The notes: generated by a model not told the origin, from the letters alone. 11,084 bases of DNA from CAYYJM01 sp964471755 (GCA_964471755.1 CAYYJM010000221.1:1-11084); one strand, 5' to 3'; shown: positions 1 to 7,113, counted from the first letter of the stretch. Made by a program: numbers and translations.

Positions 1-3000
1 GCACCGGCCCCGCCGAGACGATCACGCTGCCCTGGATGCCGATCAGCGCCCCGGTTCCGGCGACGCGCAGGCCGTTGCCTCCGGTCGTGAAGACGCACTC
101 CGTCACGGCGAGTGTGTGCGGCGCGTCCGGCTGACCGGAGCCCTCCATCATCAGCAGGGTCTTGAATCCCGCGAGGCCGGCCACGGGAGTATGAGCCCGG
201 CAGCGGAAGAGCTTCAGGTCACCTCCCCGGACACGGAACAGATAGGGCGGACAGCGCGCGAAGGTTCCCTCCGGCGGCTTGATGTCCAGGTTCGCCAGTT
301 CCAGGCCGCCCCCCTCGGTGCGGATCAGAGCGGGCACCTCGGTCGTGCCCCGGACAACGAAGCGGAGCGTCAGCGGGGCGTCCGTCCCGGTCGGCGGATC
401 GGCGTACAGAACCAGCGTCGTCCCGGCCGGGATGTTGATCGGACTCGTCGCCTTCTCGCCGCTGCCGCGCAGGACCATCACGACGCGTGGTCCGAGCTTG
501 CGCTGTCGGGCCAGGTGCAGACCGAGATCCACGTTCGCCGTCAGGTCGAGGGCCTCGCCGTGGTAGAGGCCGTCGCCCGGGTTGGGCACGGTCGGCGGAT
601 TCCCCGTGGGATAGCTCACCAGGGGAAGGGGATACGGTTCGGTGGTCAGTGCCTGCCAGCCGTCATGGTTCTTTGGCAGTTGATCCAGCGGCGCGCCCAG
701 AGGGCGATCCGCGTCACTGCTGGCGGCGAAGCAGAGCGGCGTCTCCGCCGTGCGGAAGGTCGTCGCGGGCTTGTTCTCCAGTTCGCCGACCGACGGAGCC
801 GGCCAGGGATTGGGCCGAACGACATCTCCCTCGGTCCGGCTCCAGAGGGCGAGCCAGTCCGGCATGCTGTTCGGCGTCAGGCTGCGCGGTCCGCCGACGA
901 TGAGGTACGGCCAGCCGGCGTAGAGACAGTTCGTCGCCTGCCAGGTGATGTTGGCGAGCTTCGCGCCGACGGGGAGGCGAAGCATCTCGCCGTGAACGTC
1001 GGGGCCCATGCGCGTCAGCAGGCAGTCCCACCAGTGGAACCGTAGGCCCGGAGCGAGTTCCTCCTCCGGCGTCACGGCCACGACCAGGGTCTTTCGGCCG
1101 ATGAAGGTGCTGCGCGCGGCCCACCACTGCATCATCCGGCCGTTGCCGGTCGCGACGGTGACCAGCGGTTCATTGCCGCCGACGAAGAGACAGCCATCCA
1201 CGCCGATCTCCGCCTTCGGCGCGTCGAGGTTCAACATCGCGAGGTTCTCGCCACGACCGTACACGCGCTCGAATCGGCCGCGAACTCGATCGGTGCCGGC
1301 CAGCTGGAGCAGGGTGAAACCCTGGTGCTTGCCGGCCAGCGAGAACGTCGTGTTGCGAAGGCTCACGTCGCCGTCACGGACGTTGAACAGGGCGTCATGG
1401 TTCGACGGGTAGCCTTCCGGCCAGGTCGTGACGATCTCCAGATCGTCCACCCAGAGGCTCCCCTTCTCCAGAGAGAGGAAGGCGCGCGGCCTGGCCGCCA
1501 TCTCCTTTTCCAGGAGCAGATCCCAGACCAGCAGAGGCCGAAAGCCCTTGCCCGGCCGCAGGACCAGCGAGCGGCCCTCGAACCGCAGCGCCGGCTCGTA
1601 CAGCGGGCCGTTGTCGTAAATCTCGACGACGAGAGCCTTGCCCGGCGGGGCGGCACGGAGGGCTGCCTCCACGGTCGGATACCAGCCCGGCTTGCCGTCC
1701 GGAGAGCGCGACACGCGGACCACGTCGGCATCGGCGGGCGGGCGGGCGTTCTCCTGCCAGGGTTTGCGAAACTCCTCCGTCAGGGCCGTGACGTTGATCG
1801 GCAGGTTTGGCTTGTAGAGGGCGGCGAACTTCGGCGGCGTCACGGGAGTCGGCCGACCGCCGTCCTTGGTGGTCCCATCCTTCGGCTGGGGCCCATCTTT
1901 CGGCGGAGTCCCATCCTTTGGCGGGACGCCATCCCTGGGGGGGACGCCATCCTTCGGCCGGGGATGATCCTTCGGCGCGATGCCGTCCCGGTTGCGATCC
2001 TTGTTCGGATCGACCTGCACCTGGTGGTTGTCCTCCGGCGGAGTCGTCGGCTGGCTCGACAGCAGGAACGCCGCCACGCCACCGACGAGGACGAGCAGAG
2101 CGACCCCGGCCACGGCCATCCAGCGCGAGGATGAACCCTTTTTGGGTCGGGGATGATCGTTGATCGTGGATCGGCCCTTTTTCTTCCGGGGCGTGCCGCT
2201 GCGCGGTTTCTTGCGAGCCTCGCCGTCCATGTCGGAGACGGTGTCGATCTTGCTGGCCGGCTTGCGCGTCGGGTTCAGTTCTTGCAGCGCCTGCACCAGT
2301 TGCTGGGCGCTCTGATAGCGGTCGTCGGGCCTCTTGGCGAGCAGCTTCCCCAGGACGGCGACGAGGGCGTCGGACACCTTCGGGTTGAAGGTGCGGATGT
2401 CTGGCGGCGGCGTCTCCATGTGCTTGACGAGGCGTTCGGCCAGGCCGCCCTTGGCGAACGGCGGCTGTCCGGCAAGCATGTGGAACCAGGTGCAGCCCAG
2501 CGAGTAGAGGTCGCTCCGTTCGTCGGCGACGCCACTGTCGCGGGCCTGCTCCGGGGCGATGTAATCGACCGTGCCGACGGTCGTGCCAGCCCGGGTGACG
2601 CGGAACTGTTCGTTGTCCTGCTCGCGAGCCAGACCCATGTCGGTCAGCTTGACCAGAATCCGACCGTGCTTCTTCGTCAGCAGAAAGTTGGACGGCTTGA
2701 TATCGCGATGGACGATGCCGTTGGCGGCGGCGTGGGCCAGGGCCCGGGCCGCCTGGATCATGATCTGTCGGCTCTCCTCCGGATCGAGCTTGCCCTTCTG
2801 CTCGATGTGTTCGTGGAGATCGATCCCCTCGACGAACTCCATGGCGATGAACATCGTGCCGTTGGCCTCGCCGAAGTCGAAGACACGGACGATGTTCTCG
2901 TGGCTGAGTTTGGAGGCGCTGCGGGCCTCGCGGCGGAAGCGTTCGAGCATGGCCGGCTTGCTGGCCATCTCCTGCGTCAGGACCTTGAGCGCGACCTCCT

Positions 3001-3127
3001 GGCCGCTCTCGGTGTCCCGCGCACGGTAGACCGCACCCATGCCGCCGGTCGCGATGTGGGTCAGGATCTCATACTTCCCGATCCGCTGGCCGACCTGATT
3101 CTCGGCTGCCGAGGGGTCTCGTGCCAT
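1..3127 (-). CDS. Transmembrane Ser/Thr protein kinase, PknB-like, with large extracytoplasmic domain (C-terminus beyond window)
   Basis: The reading frame is open from ATG at 3127 to the left edge, giving 1042 visible residues and no stop. The kinase domain spans about residues 18-285. It has a glycine loop at 25-31 (IATGGMG, first Gly replaced by Ala26), catalytic Lys48, HRD at 140-142, DMG at 163-165 in place of DFG, and APE at 191-193. A basic juxtamembrane stretch (about 303-335) precedes one membrane helix at about 336-356. A Pro/Lys/Asp/Gly hexapeptide repeat linker (about 380-420) follows. From about 470 to the edge the protein is rich in short beta segments, such as ALVVEIYDN and SLWVDDLEIV, suggesting a right-handed beta-helix (pectin-lyase-like) fold. 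By family knowledge it phosphorylates Ser/Thr targets in the cytoplasm, and the outer part probably senses a ligand. AGGA at 3135-3138, 7 nt upstream, supports the start. The fold of the C-terminal part is inferred by eye. Confidence 0.93.
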   Translation of the reverse strand, partial: MARDPSAAENQVGQRIGKYEILTHIATGGMGAVYRARDTESGQEVALKVLTQEMASKPAMLERFRREARSASKLSHENIVRVFDFGEANGTMFIAMEFVEGIDLHEHIEQKGKLDPEESRQIMIQAARALAHAAANGIVHRDIKPSNFLLTKKHGRILVKLTDMGLAREQDNEQFRVTRAGTTVGTVDYIAPEQARDSGVADERSDLYSLGCTWFHMLAGQPPFAKGGLAERLVKHMETPPPDIRTFNPKVSDALVAVLGKLLAKRPDDRYQSAQQLVQALQELNPTRKPASKIDTVSDMDGEARKKPRSGTPRKKKGRSTINDHPRPKKGSSSRWMAVAGVALLVLVGGVAAFLLSSQPTTPPEDNHQVQVDPNKDRNRDGIAPKDHPRPKDGVPPRDGVPPKDGTPPKDGPQPKDGTTKDGGRPTPVTPPKFAALYKPNLPINVTALTEEFRKPWQENARPPADADVVRVSRSPDGKPGWYPTVEAALRAAPPGKALVVEIYDNGPLYEPALRFEGRSLVLRPGKGFRPLLVWDLLLEKEMAARPRAFLSLEKGSLWVDDLEIVTTWPEGYPSNHDALFNVRDGDVSLRNTTFSLAGKHQGFTLLQLAGTDRVRGRFERVYGRGENLAMLNLDAPKAEIGVDGCLFVGGNEPLVTVATGNGRMMQWWAARSTFIGRKTLVVAVTPEEELAPGLRFHWWDCLLTRMGPDVHGEMLRLPVGAKLANITWQATNCLYAGWPYLIVGGPRSLTPNSMPDWLALWSRTEGDVVRPNPWPAPSVGELENKPATTFRTAETPLCFAASSDADRPLGAPLDQLPKNHDGWQALTTEPYPLPLVSYPTGNPPTVPNPGDGLYHGEALDLTANVDLGLHLARQRKLGPRVVMVLRGSGEKATSPINIPAGTTLVLYADPPTGTDAPLTLRFVVRGTTEVPALIRTEGGGLELANLDIKPPEGTFARCPPYLFRVRGGDLKLFRCRAHTPVAGLAGFKTLLMMEGSGQPDAPHTLAVTECVFTTGGNGLRVAGTGALIGIQGSVIVSAGPV
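1874..1999 (-). repeat. In-frame 18-bp tandem repeat encoding the kinase linker (PKDGxP hexapeptide)
   Basis: Seven consecutive 18-bp units lie at 1874, 1892, 1910, 1928, 1946, 1964 and 1982. Their common plus-strand core is close to CCATCCTTCGGC. The first five are strongly alike and the last two are degenerate. In the kinase frame each unit encodes a proline-lysine-aspartate-glycine hexapeptide, at about residues 377-419, just outside the membrane helix. The unit is a multiple of three, so copy number can change without breaking the frame. Confidence 0.85.
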
Positions 3128-3173
3128 GGGGTGATCCTACCGGGTGCCGAAAGGCTAAAGGCCATCGTCGATC

Positions 3174-3208
3174 TTGGACAGCATAGCACATCTCGTCCAA
3201 TCTCGGAA
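3174..3208 (-). promoter_or_regulatory. Candidate kinase promoter with an inverted repeat flanking the -10
   Basis: On the minus strand, TTCCGA (3208-3203) and TATGCT (3185-3180) are separated by 17 nt. They would start transcription near 3173, about 45 nt ahead of the kinase ATG. The arms TTGGAC (3174-3179) and GTCCAA (3195-3200) form a 6-bp inverted repeat around the -10, where an operator could sit. The -35 matches consensus at only three of six positions, so this is weak. Confidence 0.3.
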
Positions 3209-3285
3209 CAGCGTAGCCGTCGTCTTTTCCGAACCCGTAGAATGGGAGGCAGGGGTTCCGGCTCAACCTGCGTCCGAGGCACGCC

Positions 3286-4008
3286 ATGCGACTGCTGACC
3301 TACAACATCCACAAGGGGATCGGCGGCGGCGATCTGCGGTACAAGCTCGACCGGATCATCCGGGTGCTGGAGCACAACCAACCGGATCTGATCTGTCTGC
3401 AAGAGGTCGATCGCCACGTCGCCCGGACGTACTTCCACGACCAGCCGGCCCTGCTGGCCCAGGCTCTCGGCCTGACCGCCTATCTGTATCAGCTGAACGT
3501 GCCGATCCGGTCGGGCGGGTACGGCAACCTGATCCTGTCGCGCTGGCCGTTCCGGTCGGAGCATCAGGTCAGCCTGCGACTGGGGAAGCGCAAGCCGCGC
3601 GGAGCCCAGCTCGTCGTCGTGGACACACCACAGGGGCCGTTGCACCTGGTGAACTGGCACCTGGGTCTGGCCGAGAAGGAACGCCGCTGGCAGACCGGGC
3701 ACCTCCTGGAGAACTCGACCTTCGCCGCCGGCCTGACCCATCCGACCCTGATCACTGGCGATTTCAACGACTGGCGGAACACGCTGGGCCGGCTCCTGTT
3801 CCGCCAGCAGGATTTCCATCAGGTGACGGACCCGACGCCGCGTTTTCGTTCGTTCCCGGCGTGGTTCGCGATGGCCGCCCTGGACAAGGTCTACCGACGC
3901 GGCCCGGTCCAGGTCGGCGAATGCCGGGTCGTTCGGGACCGGATGACGCGGTGGGCGTCGGACCATCTGCCGGTGGTGTGCGACTTCGATCTGGGGCCGT
4001 CAGAATAG
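3286..4008 (+). CDS. Endonuclease/exonuclease/phosphatase (EEP) family protein
   Basis: This 240-aa protein has the full set of EEP-superfamily (DNase I-like, Mg2+-dependent phosphoesterase) motifs. They are Asn7 in YNIHKG, Glu40 in LQEVD, Asn124/His125 in VNWHLG, Asp159/Asn161 in TGDFND, Asp200 in LDKVY, and Asp226/His227 in SDHLPV. It has no signal peptide or membrane segment, so it is probably cytoplasmic. Family members cleave phosphodiester bonds in nucleic acids, phosphoinositides or sphingomyelin, or process cardiolipin; the substrate cannot be read from this sequence. The length is about that of a minimal single-domain member. GAGG at 3276-3279, 6 nt before the ATG, supports the start. 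It diverges from the kinase gene, and its last 9 bases overlap the 3' end of the convergent DUF1501 gene. Confidence 0.93.
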   Translation: MRLLTYNIHKGIGGGDLRYKLDRIIRVLEHNQPDLICLQEVDRHVARTYFHDQPALLAQALGLTAYLYQLNVPIRSGGYGNLILSRWPFRSEHQVSLRLGKRKPRGAQLVVVDTPQGPLHLVNWHLGLAEKERRWQTGHLLENSTFAAGLTHPTLITGDFNDWRNTLGRLLFRQQDFHQVTDPTPRFRSFPAWFAMAALDKVYRRGPVQVGECRVVRDRMTRWASDHLPVVCDFDLGPSE

Positions 4009-5397
4009 CTCGGCGATCGCCTTGCCGGCCGTGCTGGCCGCGATCACGTTCGTCGGCACTTCGCGAGCCACTCGCACCTGACCGAGGTCGAACAGGGTCT
4101 GCATCACCGTGGCGTGCAGGTTTTCCGGCGTGAGTTTCGTCGTGGCCGGCGAGCCTCCTTGCCGGTCGGACTGACCGATCACCTGGCCCATCCTGAGACC
4201 GCCGCCAGCCAGCAGGAGCGGCGTCAGATTGCCCCAGTGATCGCGGCCGCCGTTCTTGTTGATCTTCGGCGTCCGGCCCATCTCGCCAGTGACGACGAGC
4301 AGAATCTTCTCGCTCAGGCCGCGTTCGTGGAGGTCGGTGAGGAACGCCGCCACGGCGTGATCGACCTGGGCACCGAGCCACTTCATGCCGGCCAGGCCCT
4401 TGGGGCTGTTGCCGTTGGAGTGCATGTCCCAGCCGGCGTCCATGACGGTGACGAAGCCGCAACCAGCCTCGACGAGTCGGCGAGCGAGCAGCATCTGCTT
4501 GCCGAGCTGGTTCGACGACCGCCGCATGTCGCCCCACTTCTGGACCTCGTCGAGGCGGAACAGCTTGCTCGTGTCGTACTTCTCGATCGTCCGGGGATAC
4601 TCATGCGACAGGTCGAACGCCTGGGCAATGCCATTGACGATGACCTCGTAGGCCCGCTGCTCATGGGCCGAGAGAGTGTCGAATGTTCCGGTGACATCGA
4701 GTTGACGCTTGAACGTGTCGAGCTGTTCGAGGAGGCCGCGACGGTCGTCGAACTGGTCGCGCGGCTGATGCAGGTCGAGGTTCTGGCGCATCTGGCCGGA
4801 GCCGGCCGGCTCGAAGAAGGCGTAGTTCGCTCCGAGGCCGGCGCTGGCCGTGATGAGCTTGTTGAGGGCGTCGGTCTCGAAGTTTCGGCCGATCTTGAAG
4901 CCCGTGCCGCCGACCGCCTCGGGGGCGACGAGGATGTTGGTCGGCATGCCGGTGCCCGGAGCGTTGGTGCCGGCGATGCGGGCGAAGAGGCTGCCCATCG
5001 GCACCTTGAGCGAGTTGCCGCCGGCGGTGCTGAGGTAGTTCTGGTGGTCGCCGTTGCCCGAGGCGAACGAGCGGACGATGGCGAGCCTGTCGGCCAGGGC
5101 GGCGAGCTTCGGGAACGTCGCGCCGAAGCTGACGCCGGGGAGTTTTGTTTTCACCTCGCCGAAGATGCCGCGGATCTCCTTGGGTGCGTCCATCTTCGGA
5201 TCGAACGTCTCGATCTGGCTCGGCCCGCCCTGGAGGAAGAGCAGGACGACGGCCCGGTCGGTGGTGAGCTTGCCGGAGGCGCTCGCCAGGGCCTGGCGAG
5301 CGAACAGGTGCGGGAGCGTCAGTCCGCCGAGGGCGAGGCTGCCGACACGCAGGAAATCCCGGCGAGAACAGGGCGTCCGGCAGGTGATGTTCAGCAT
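4000..5397 (-). CDS. DUF1501 domain-containing protein, Tat-exported
   Basis: The 465-aa protein begins with a twin-arginine signal: SRRDFLRVG at residues 11-19, then a hydrophobic stretch to about residue 38. Hallmarks of DUF1501 follow: GGPSQIETFDPK near 57-68, GNGDHQN near 114-120, MDAGWDMH near 319-326, TGEMGRTP near 370-377 and GGRDHW near 383-388. DUF1501 is distantly related to the alkaline phosphatase/sulfatase superfamily, and many planctomycetes carry dozens of copies. Its substrate is unknown; a periplasmic, metal-dependent hydrolase role is inference. Length is normal for the family. The start gives the Tat motif in its expected place, with a modest GAGG at 5408-5411. DUF1501 genes usually follow a DUF1549/DUF1553 cytochrome-like gene. 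Here the upstream neighbour is an unrelated divergent gene, so this copy stands alone. Confidence 0.95.
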   Translation of the reverse strand: MLNITCRTPCSRRDFLRVGSLALGGLTLPHLFARQALASASGKLTTDRAVVLLFLQGGPSQIETFDPKMDAPKEIRGIFGEVKTKLPGVSFGATFPKLAALADRLAIVRSFASGNGDHQNYLSTAGGNSLKVPMGSLFARIAGTNAPGTGMPTNILVAPEAVGGTGFKIGRNFETDALNKLITASAGLGANYAFFEPAGSGQMRQNLDLHQPRDQFDDRRGLLEQLDTFKRQLDVTGTFDTLSAHEQRAYEVIVNGIAQAFDLSHEYPRTIEKYDTSKLFRLDEVQKWGDMRRSSNQLGKQMLLARRLVEAGCGFVTVMDAGWDMHSNGNSPKGLAGMKWLGAQVDHAVAAFLTDLHERGLSEKILLVVTGEMGRTPKINKNGGRDHWGNLTPLLLAGGGLRMGQVIGQSDRQGGSPATTKLTPENLHATVMQTLFDLGQVRVAREVPTNVIAASTAGKAIAELF

Positions 5398-5487
5398 GAG
5401 TGCCGTGCCTCGACTGGGTGGGGTGGTCCGCTCCAGTTACAGGCCGTTCGCAGGCCGGTTTGGGCGGTCGATCTTCAGCATGGGCGA

Positions 5488-5516
5488 TTCTCTCGTGTCT
5501 GTCCAGATAGTATGAT
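5488..5516 (+). promoter_or_regulatory. Candidate sigma70-type promoter for the 5539 gene
   Basis: TTCTCT (5488-5493) and TATGAT (5511-5516, five of six to consensus) are separated by 17 nt. Transcription would begin near 5523, leaving a leader of about 16 nt that contains the GGAGG at 5529-5533. The in-frame ATG at 5512 lies within this -10, which argues that translation starts at 5539. The -35 is weak. Confidence 0.4.
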
Positions 5517-5538
5517 CCGTGAATTCGCGGAGGCATCG

Positions 5539-5979
5539 ATGAGCAGCCCAACGAGGCGACATCCGACGATCATTCTTTACGACCTCGCGGGGCCGGCCCT
5601 CATCATCCCGTGGCCCAGTGGAGTGATCTACCAGAACCAGGTCGGAGGGCACTACGTCATGCAGTACACCCAGGAAGGCGTTTTCGTCCCACTCCCTGAC
5701 GATCTTGGCAGTCTGTCCTCGGCCCTTGAATCGCATTTCCTGGGACCGAAATACAGAGGCTGGGGCGGCCACGGCATCGACGAAGAAACGGCCCAGTTCA
5801 TTGATGAGCTATTTCAGCGGAACCCGCGATTGTCGATGATTTTCGTCGATCGGCATCGTTTCCAGGATTCCGTCGAGGCGTGGATCTGGGTTACCGTCGC
5901 GGAGGAGACGTTCCCGATGCCGTTCCTCGACGGGCTGACCCCGTGTACGGGGATTTTGACCTGGTCGAACAGTGATTGA
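5539..5979 (+). CDS. Small uncharacterised protein, possibly DUF6210-like
   Basis: This 146-aa protein has no signal peptide or clear membrane helix. Its N-terminal half contains IILYDLAGPALIIPWPSGVI followed by YQNQVGG and a GVFVPLPDD segment. A charged helix follows near residues 83-95 (ETAQFIDELFQR), then a beta-rich tail with many aromatic residues. The YDxxG...PSGVxYxNQxGG pattern resembles what I recall of DUF6210, but that is from memory and unverified. No function is assigned. The start is fixed by GGAGG 5 nt upstream. Upstream ATGs in the same frame (5512, and an open frame back to 4114) are less likely, since the latter is antisense to DUF1501. The gene converges on the toxin gene ending at 6006. 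Base use is slightly less GC-biased than its neighbours (for example GATCATTCTTTACGAC near the start), so acquisition is possible. Confidence 0.72.
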   Translation: MSSPTRRHPTIILYDLAGPALIIPWPSGVIYQNQVGGHYVMQYTQEGVFVPLPDDLGSLSSALESHFLGPKYRGWGGHGIDEETAQFIDELFQRNPRLSMIFVDRHRFQDSVEAWIWVTVAEETFPMPFLDGLTPCTGILTWSNSD

Positions 5980-5995
5980 GAGCCATCGTCCACCA

Positions 5996-6018
5996 GTTGT
6001 TCGCCTCACGGCGTCAAC
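5996..6018. terminator. Imperfect hairpin between convergent genes, possible bidirectional terminator
   Basis: GTTG (5996-5999) and CGCC (6002-6005) pair with GGCG (6010-6013) and CAAC (6015-6018) around a TCAC loop, with a small internal mismatch. It lies in the 26-bp gap between the 5979 and 6006 gene ends and runs into the last codons of the PIN gene. There is no T-run on either side, so terminator function is weakly supported. Confidence 0.25.
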
Positions 6019-6404
6019 CAGTCCATCAGTCGCAGACCGGGAATGTTCCGGAAATCCGCCGTGTTGTTGGTGACCAGAGTCAGATTGTGTACCAGGGCGA
6101 TGGCCGCGATCATCAGGTCGGTCGTGTTGACCGAGATTCCCTGGCGCATGAGCGGGCCGCGGACCTGGCCGAATCGTACTGCGGCGTCGGAGTCGAAGGG
6201 CAGGACGGTCACCTCTTGCACCAACTCCGCAATGAGCGTCAGCAGGGGTGTCGGATCGGGACGGCGATGAGCCCAGGTGTACAGTTCGGCCAGGACAATG
6301 GTCGGTACGTGCAACCGACCCAGATACTGGATGAACCGGTGAGCAAGGCCGCCGGGCCGTCGGAAGTGCGCGGAGATGATGTTCGTGTCAAGCAACACGA
6401 TCAC
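6006..6404 (-). CDS. vapC: PIN-domain ribonuclease toxin (VapC-like)
   Basis: This 132-aa protein is a complete single PIN domain. The acidic metal-binding residues are Asp6 (MIVLLDTNI), Glu40 (IVLAEL), Asp96 (NTTDLMIAA) and Asp117 (TNNTADF), followed by the family's usual IPGLRLMDW ending. VapC-type toxins cleave RNA, usually tRNA or rRNA, in the cytoplasm and are neutralised by the cognate antitoxin. The GTG start at 6404 overlaps the antitoxin stop as GTGA, the classic translationally coupled arrangement. All acidic residues are present, so the toxin looks intact. The RNA target cannot be predicted from this sequence. Confidence 0.92.
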   Translation of the reverse strand: MIVLLDTNIISAHFRRPGGLAHRFIQYLGRLHVPTIVLAELYTWAHRRPDPTPLLTLIAELVQEVTVLPFDSDAAVRFGQVRGPLMRQGISVNTTDLMIAAIALVHNLTLVTNNTADFRNIPGLRLMDWLTP

Positions 6405-6649
6405 TTCTCCGTGAGCTGCGGTCGCTCGTGTTTCCGGCCCTCGGCGATTTCAGCCAGGATGGCGTCGTCGTTTTCGTCGTCGGGCAGGGCCCCGGCCGTG
6501 CGCGAAATTCCTTCGCCCTGTTCCGGGGGCGTCGCCGTCGGCACGGGCCGAAGGACGACCTCGACTTCTTGACCATCATCAATCCCGGTGTCGGCCTGGA
6601 GTTCGATGATCTTCCCACGGACGACGCCGCGCAGAGTGGTCGTGGTCAT
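6401..6649 (-). CDS. Antitoxin partner of the PIN toxin (DUF104/AF2212-like)
   Basis: The 82-aa protein starts with a beta-rich N-terminus (TLRGVVRGKIIELQADTGI, then QEVEVVL), as in small antitoxins of the DUF104/AF2212 kind. A proline/glycine-rich linker and an acidic C-terminal helix (DDENDDAILAEIAEGR) follow. In such antitoxins the C-terminal segment wraps the PIN toxin active site. The ATG at 6649 is preceded by a strong GGAGGG (6656-6661) at 6 nt, so it is preferred to the upstream in-frame start at 6694. The stop overlaps the toxin start. Family placement is by resemblance and position; an AbrB-type fold is the alternative. It lies 41 bp downstream of the lipoprotein gene on the same strand. 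Confidence 0.8.
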   Translation of the reverse strand: MTTTTLRGVVRGKIIELQADTGIDDGQEVEVVLRPVPTATPPEQGEGISRTAGALPDDENDDAILAEIAEGRKHERPQLTEK

Positions 6650-6668
6650 GGCGTTCCCTCCACCACCA

Positions 6669-6677
6669 TTGTACCAG
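6669..6677 (-). promoter_or_regulatory. Candidate extended -10 promoter of the toxin-antitoxin pair
   Basis: On the minus strand TGGTACAAT (6677-6669) is a TGn-extended -10 with TACAAT matching TATAAT at five of six positions. No good -35 precedes it. A start near 6662 would give a leader of about 13 nt containing the strong ribosome site. This would let the module be expressed independently of the DUF1559-lipoprotein genes upstream. Confidence 0.4.
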
Positions 6678-6690
6678 GCGAACAGGCTCC

Positions 6691-7113
6691 TCACCTACCG
6701 AAGTTCGCCGGCAGCACGACCCGCCAGCCGTCGGGCCCTTTTCGCAGGACCGTTCCGTCCTGGTAGCGCTGGTGGCGTGACGAACCGTGCCCGGTGATGA
6801 CAACGTGAGCGACCGCCTGATCGCCCTGCTCCTCGCAGGAGCGAACCACGACCTTCTCGGGCTCGAACCGGAGCTTGCGTCGGTACGTTTCCACGGCTGA
6901 CGAGAACCGTGCCTGCGGCCAGCGTTTCTGGCTATCCGGATGAAGCACGGCGTACGCCCGGTTCGCATCACGACGGACGACCGCCTCGAAGAACTCCTGC
7001 GCCGCGGCCTTCGCGCCGGTGTCGGTGACGGGAGTGGGCACGCCGCCGCAGCCAGCAAGGGCGAGCAGCATCGCCAGGCTCGTCCACCGCCACCCCTGTC
7101 GAGGCGTGGTCAC
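6691..7113 (-). CDS. Small secreted lipoprotein, possibly NTF2-like
   Basis: Starting from GTG at 7113 the protein is 140 aa. It has a lipoprotein signal peptide: basic N-terminus, hydrophobic core at about 12-20, and lipobox LALAGC with Cys22 as the lipidation site. The mature part begins with a Gly/Pro/Thr linker. It then has a helix (AAAQEFFEAVVRRDANRAYA) and beta strands ending in GPDGWRVVLP. This pattern fits the NTF2-like/DUF4878 fold, a common small scaffold in envelope lipoproteins, but that is inference and no function is claimed. The GTG overlaps the DUF1559 stop as GTGA, so the two are probably translationally coupled. The frame is open further upstream to 7524, but that part is antisense-type shadow of DUF1559, and the lipobox position fixes the start. 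Confidence 0.82.
   Translation of the reverse strand: MTTPRQGWRWTSLAMLLALAGCGGVPTPVTDTGAKAAAQEFFEAVVRRDANRAYAVLHPDSQKRWPQARFSSAVETYRRKLRFEPEKVVVRSCEEQGDQAVAHVVITGHGSSRHQRYQDGTVLRKGPDGWRVVLPANFGR

Noticed and set aside
1874..1999. Regular 18-bp repeats considered as a CRISPR array
   Set aside because: The units are directly adjacent with no spacers, are in frame with the kinase and encode a hexapeptide linker.
116..3298. Several plus-strand open frames of 95 to 381 codons opposite the kinase (for example 116-1045, 1325-2134, 2153-3298)
   Set aside because: All are antisense to the kinase frame, which carries all kinase motifs. Their products are Arg/Ala/Gly-rich with no recognisable domain.
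3764..4537. Minus-strand 257-codon frame across the EEP/DUF1501 junction
   Set aside because: It overlaps both genes in wrong frames, is Arg/Pro/Gly-rich and has no motif.
4114..5538. Plus-strand frame continuous with the 5539 gene, suggesting a 621-aa protein
   Set aside because: The first 475 codons are antisense to the well-supported DUF1501 gene. The GGAGG before 5539 and the promoter at 5488-5516 mark the true start.
5512..5538. Alternative start ATG at 5512 for the small gene
   Set aside because: It has no ribosome site and falls within the best -10 element; 5539 has GGAGG at 5 nt.
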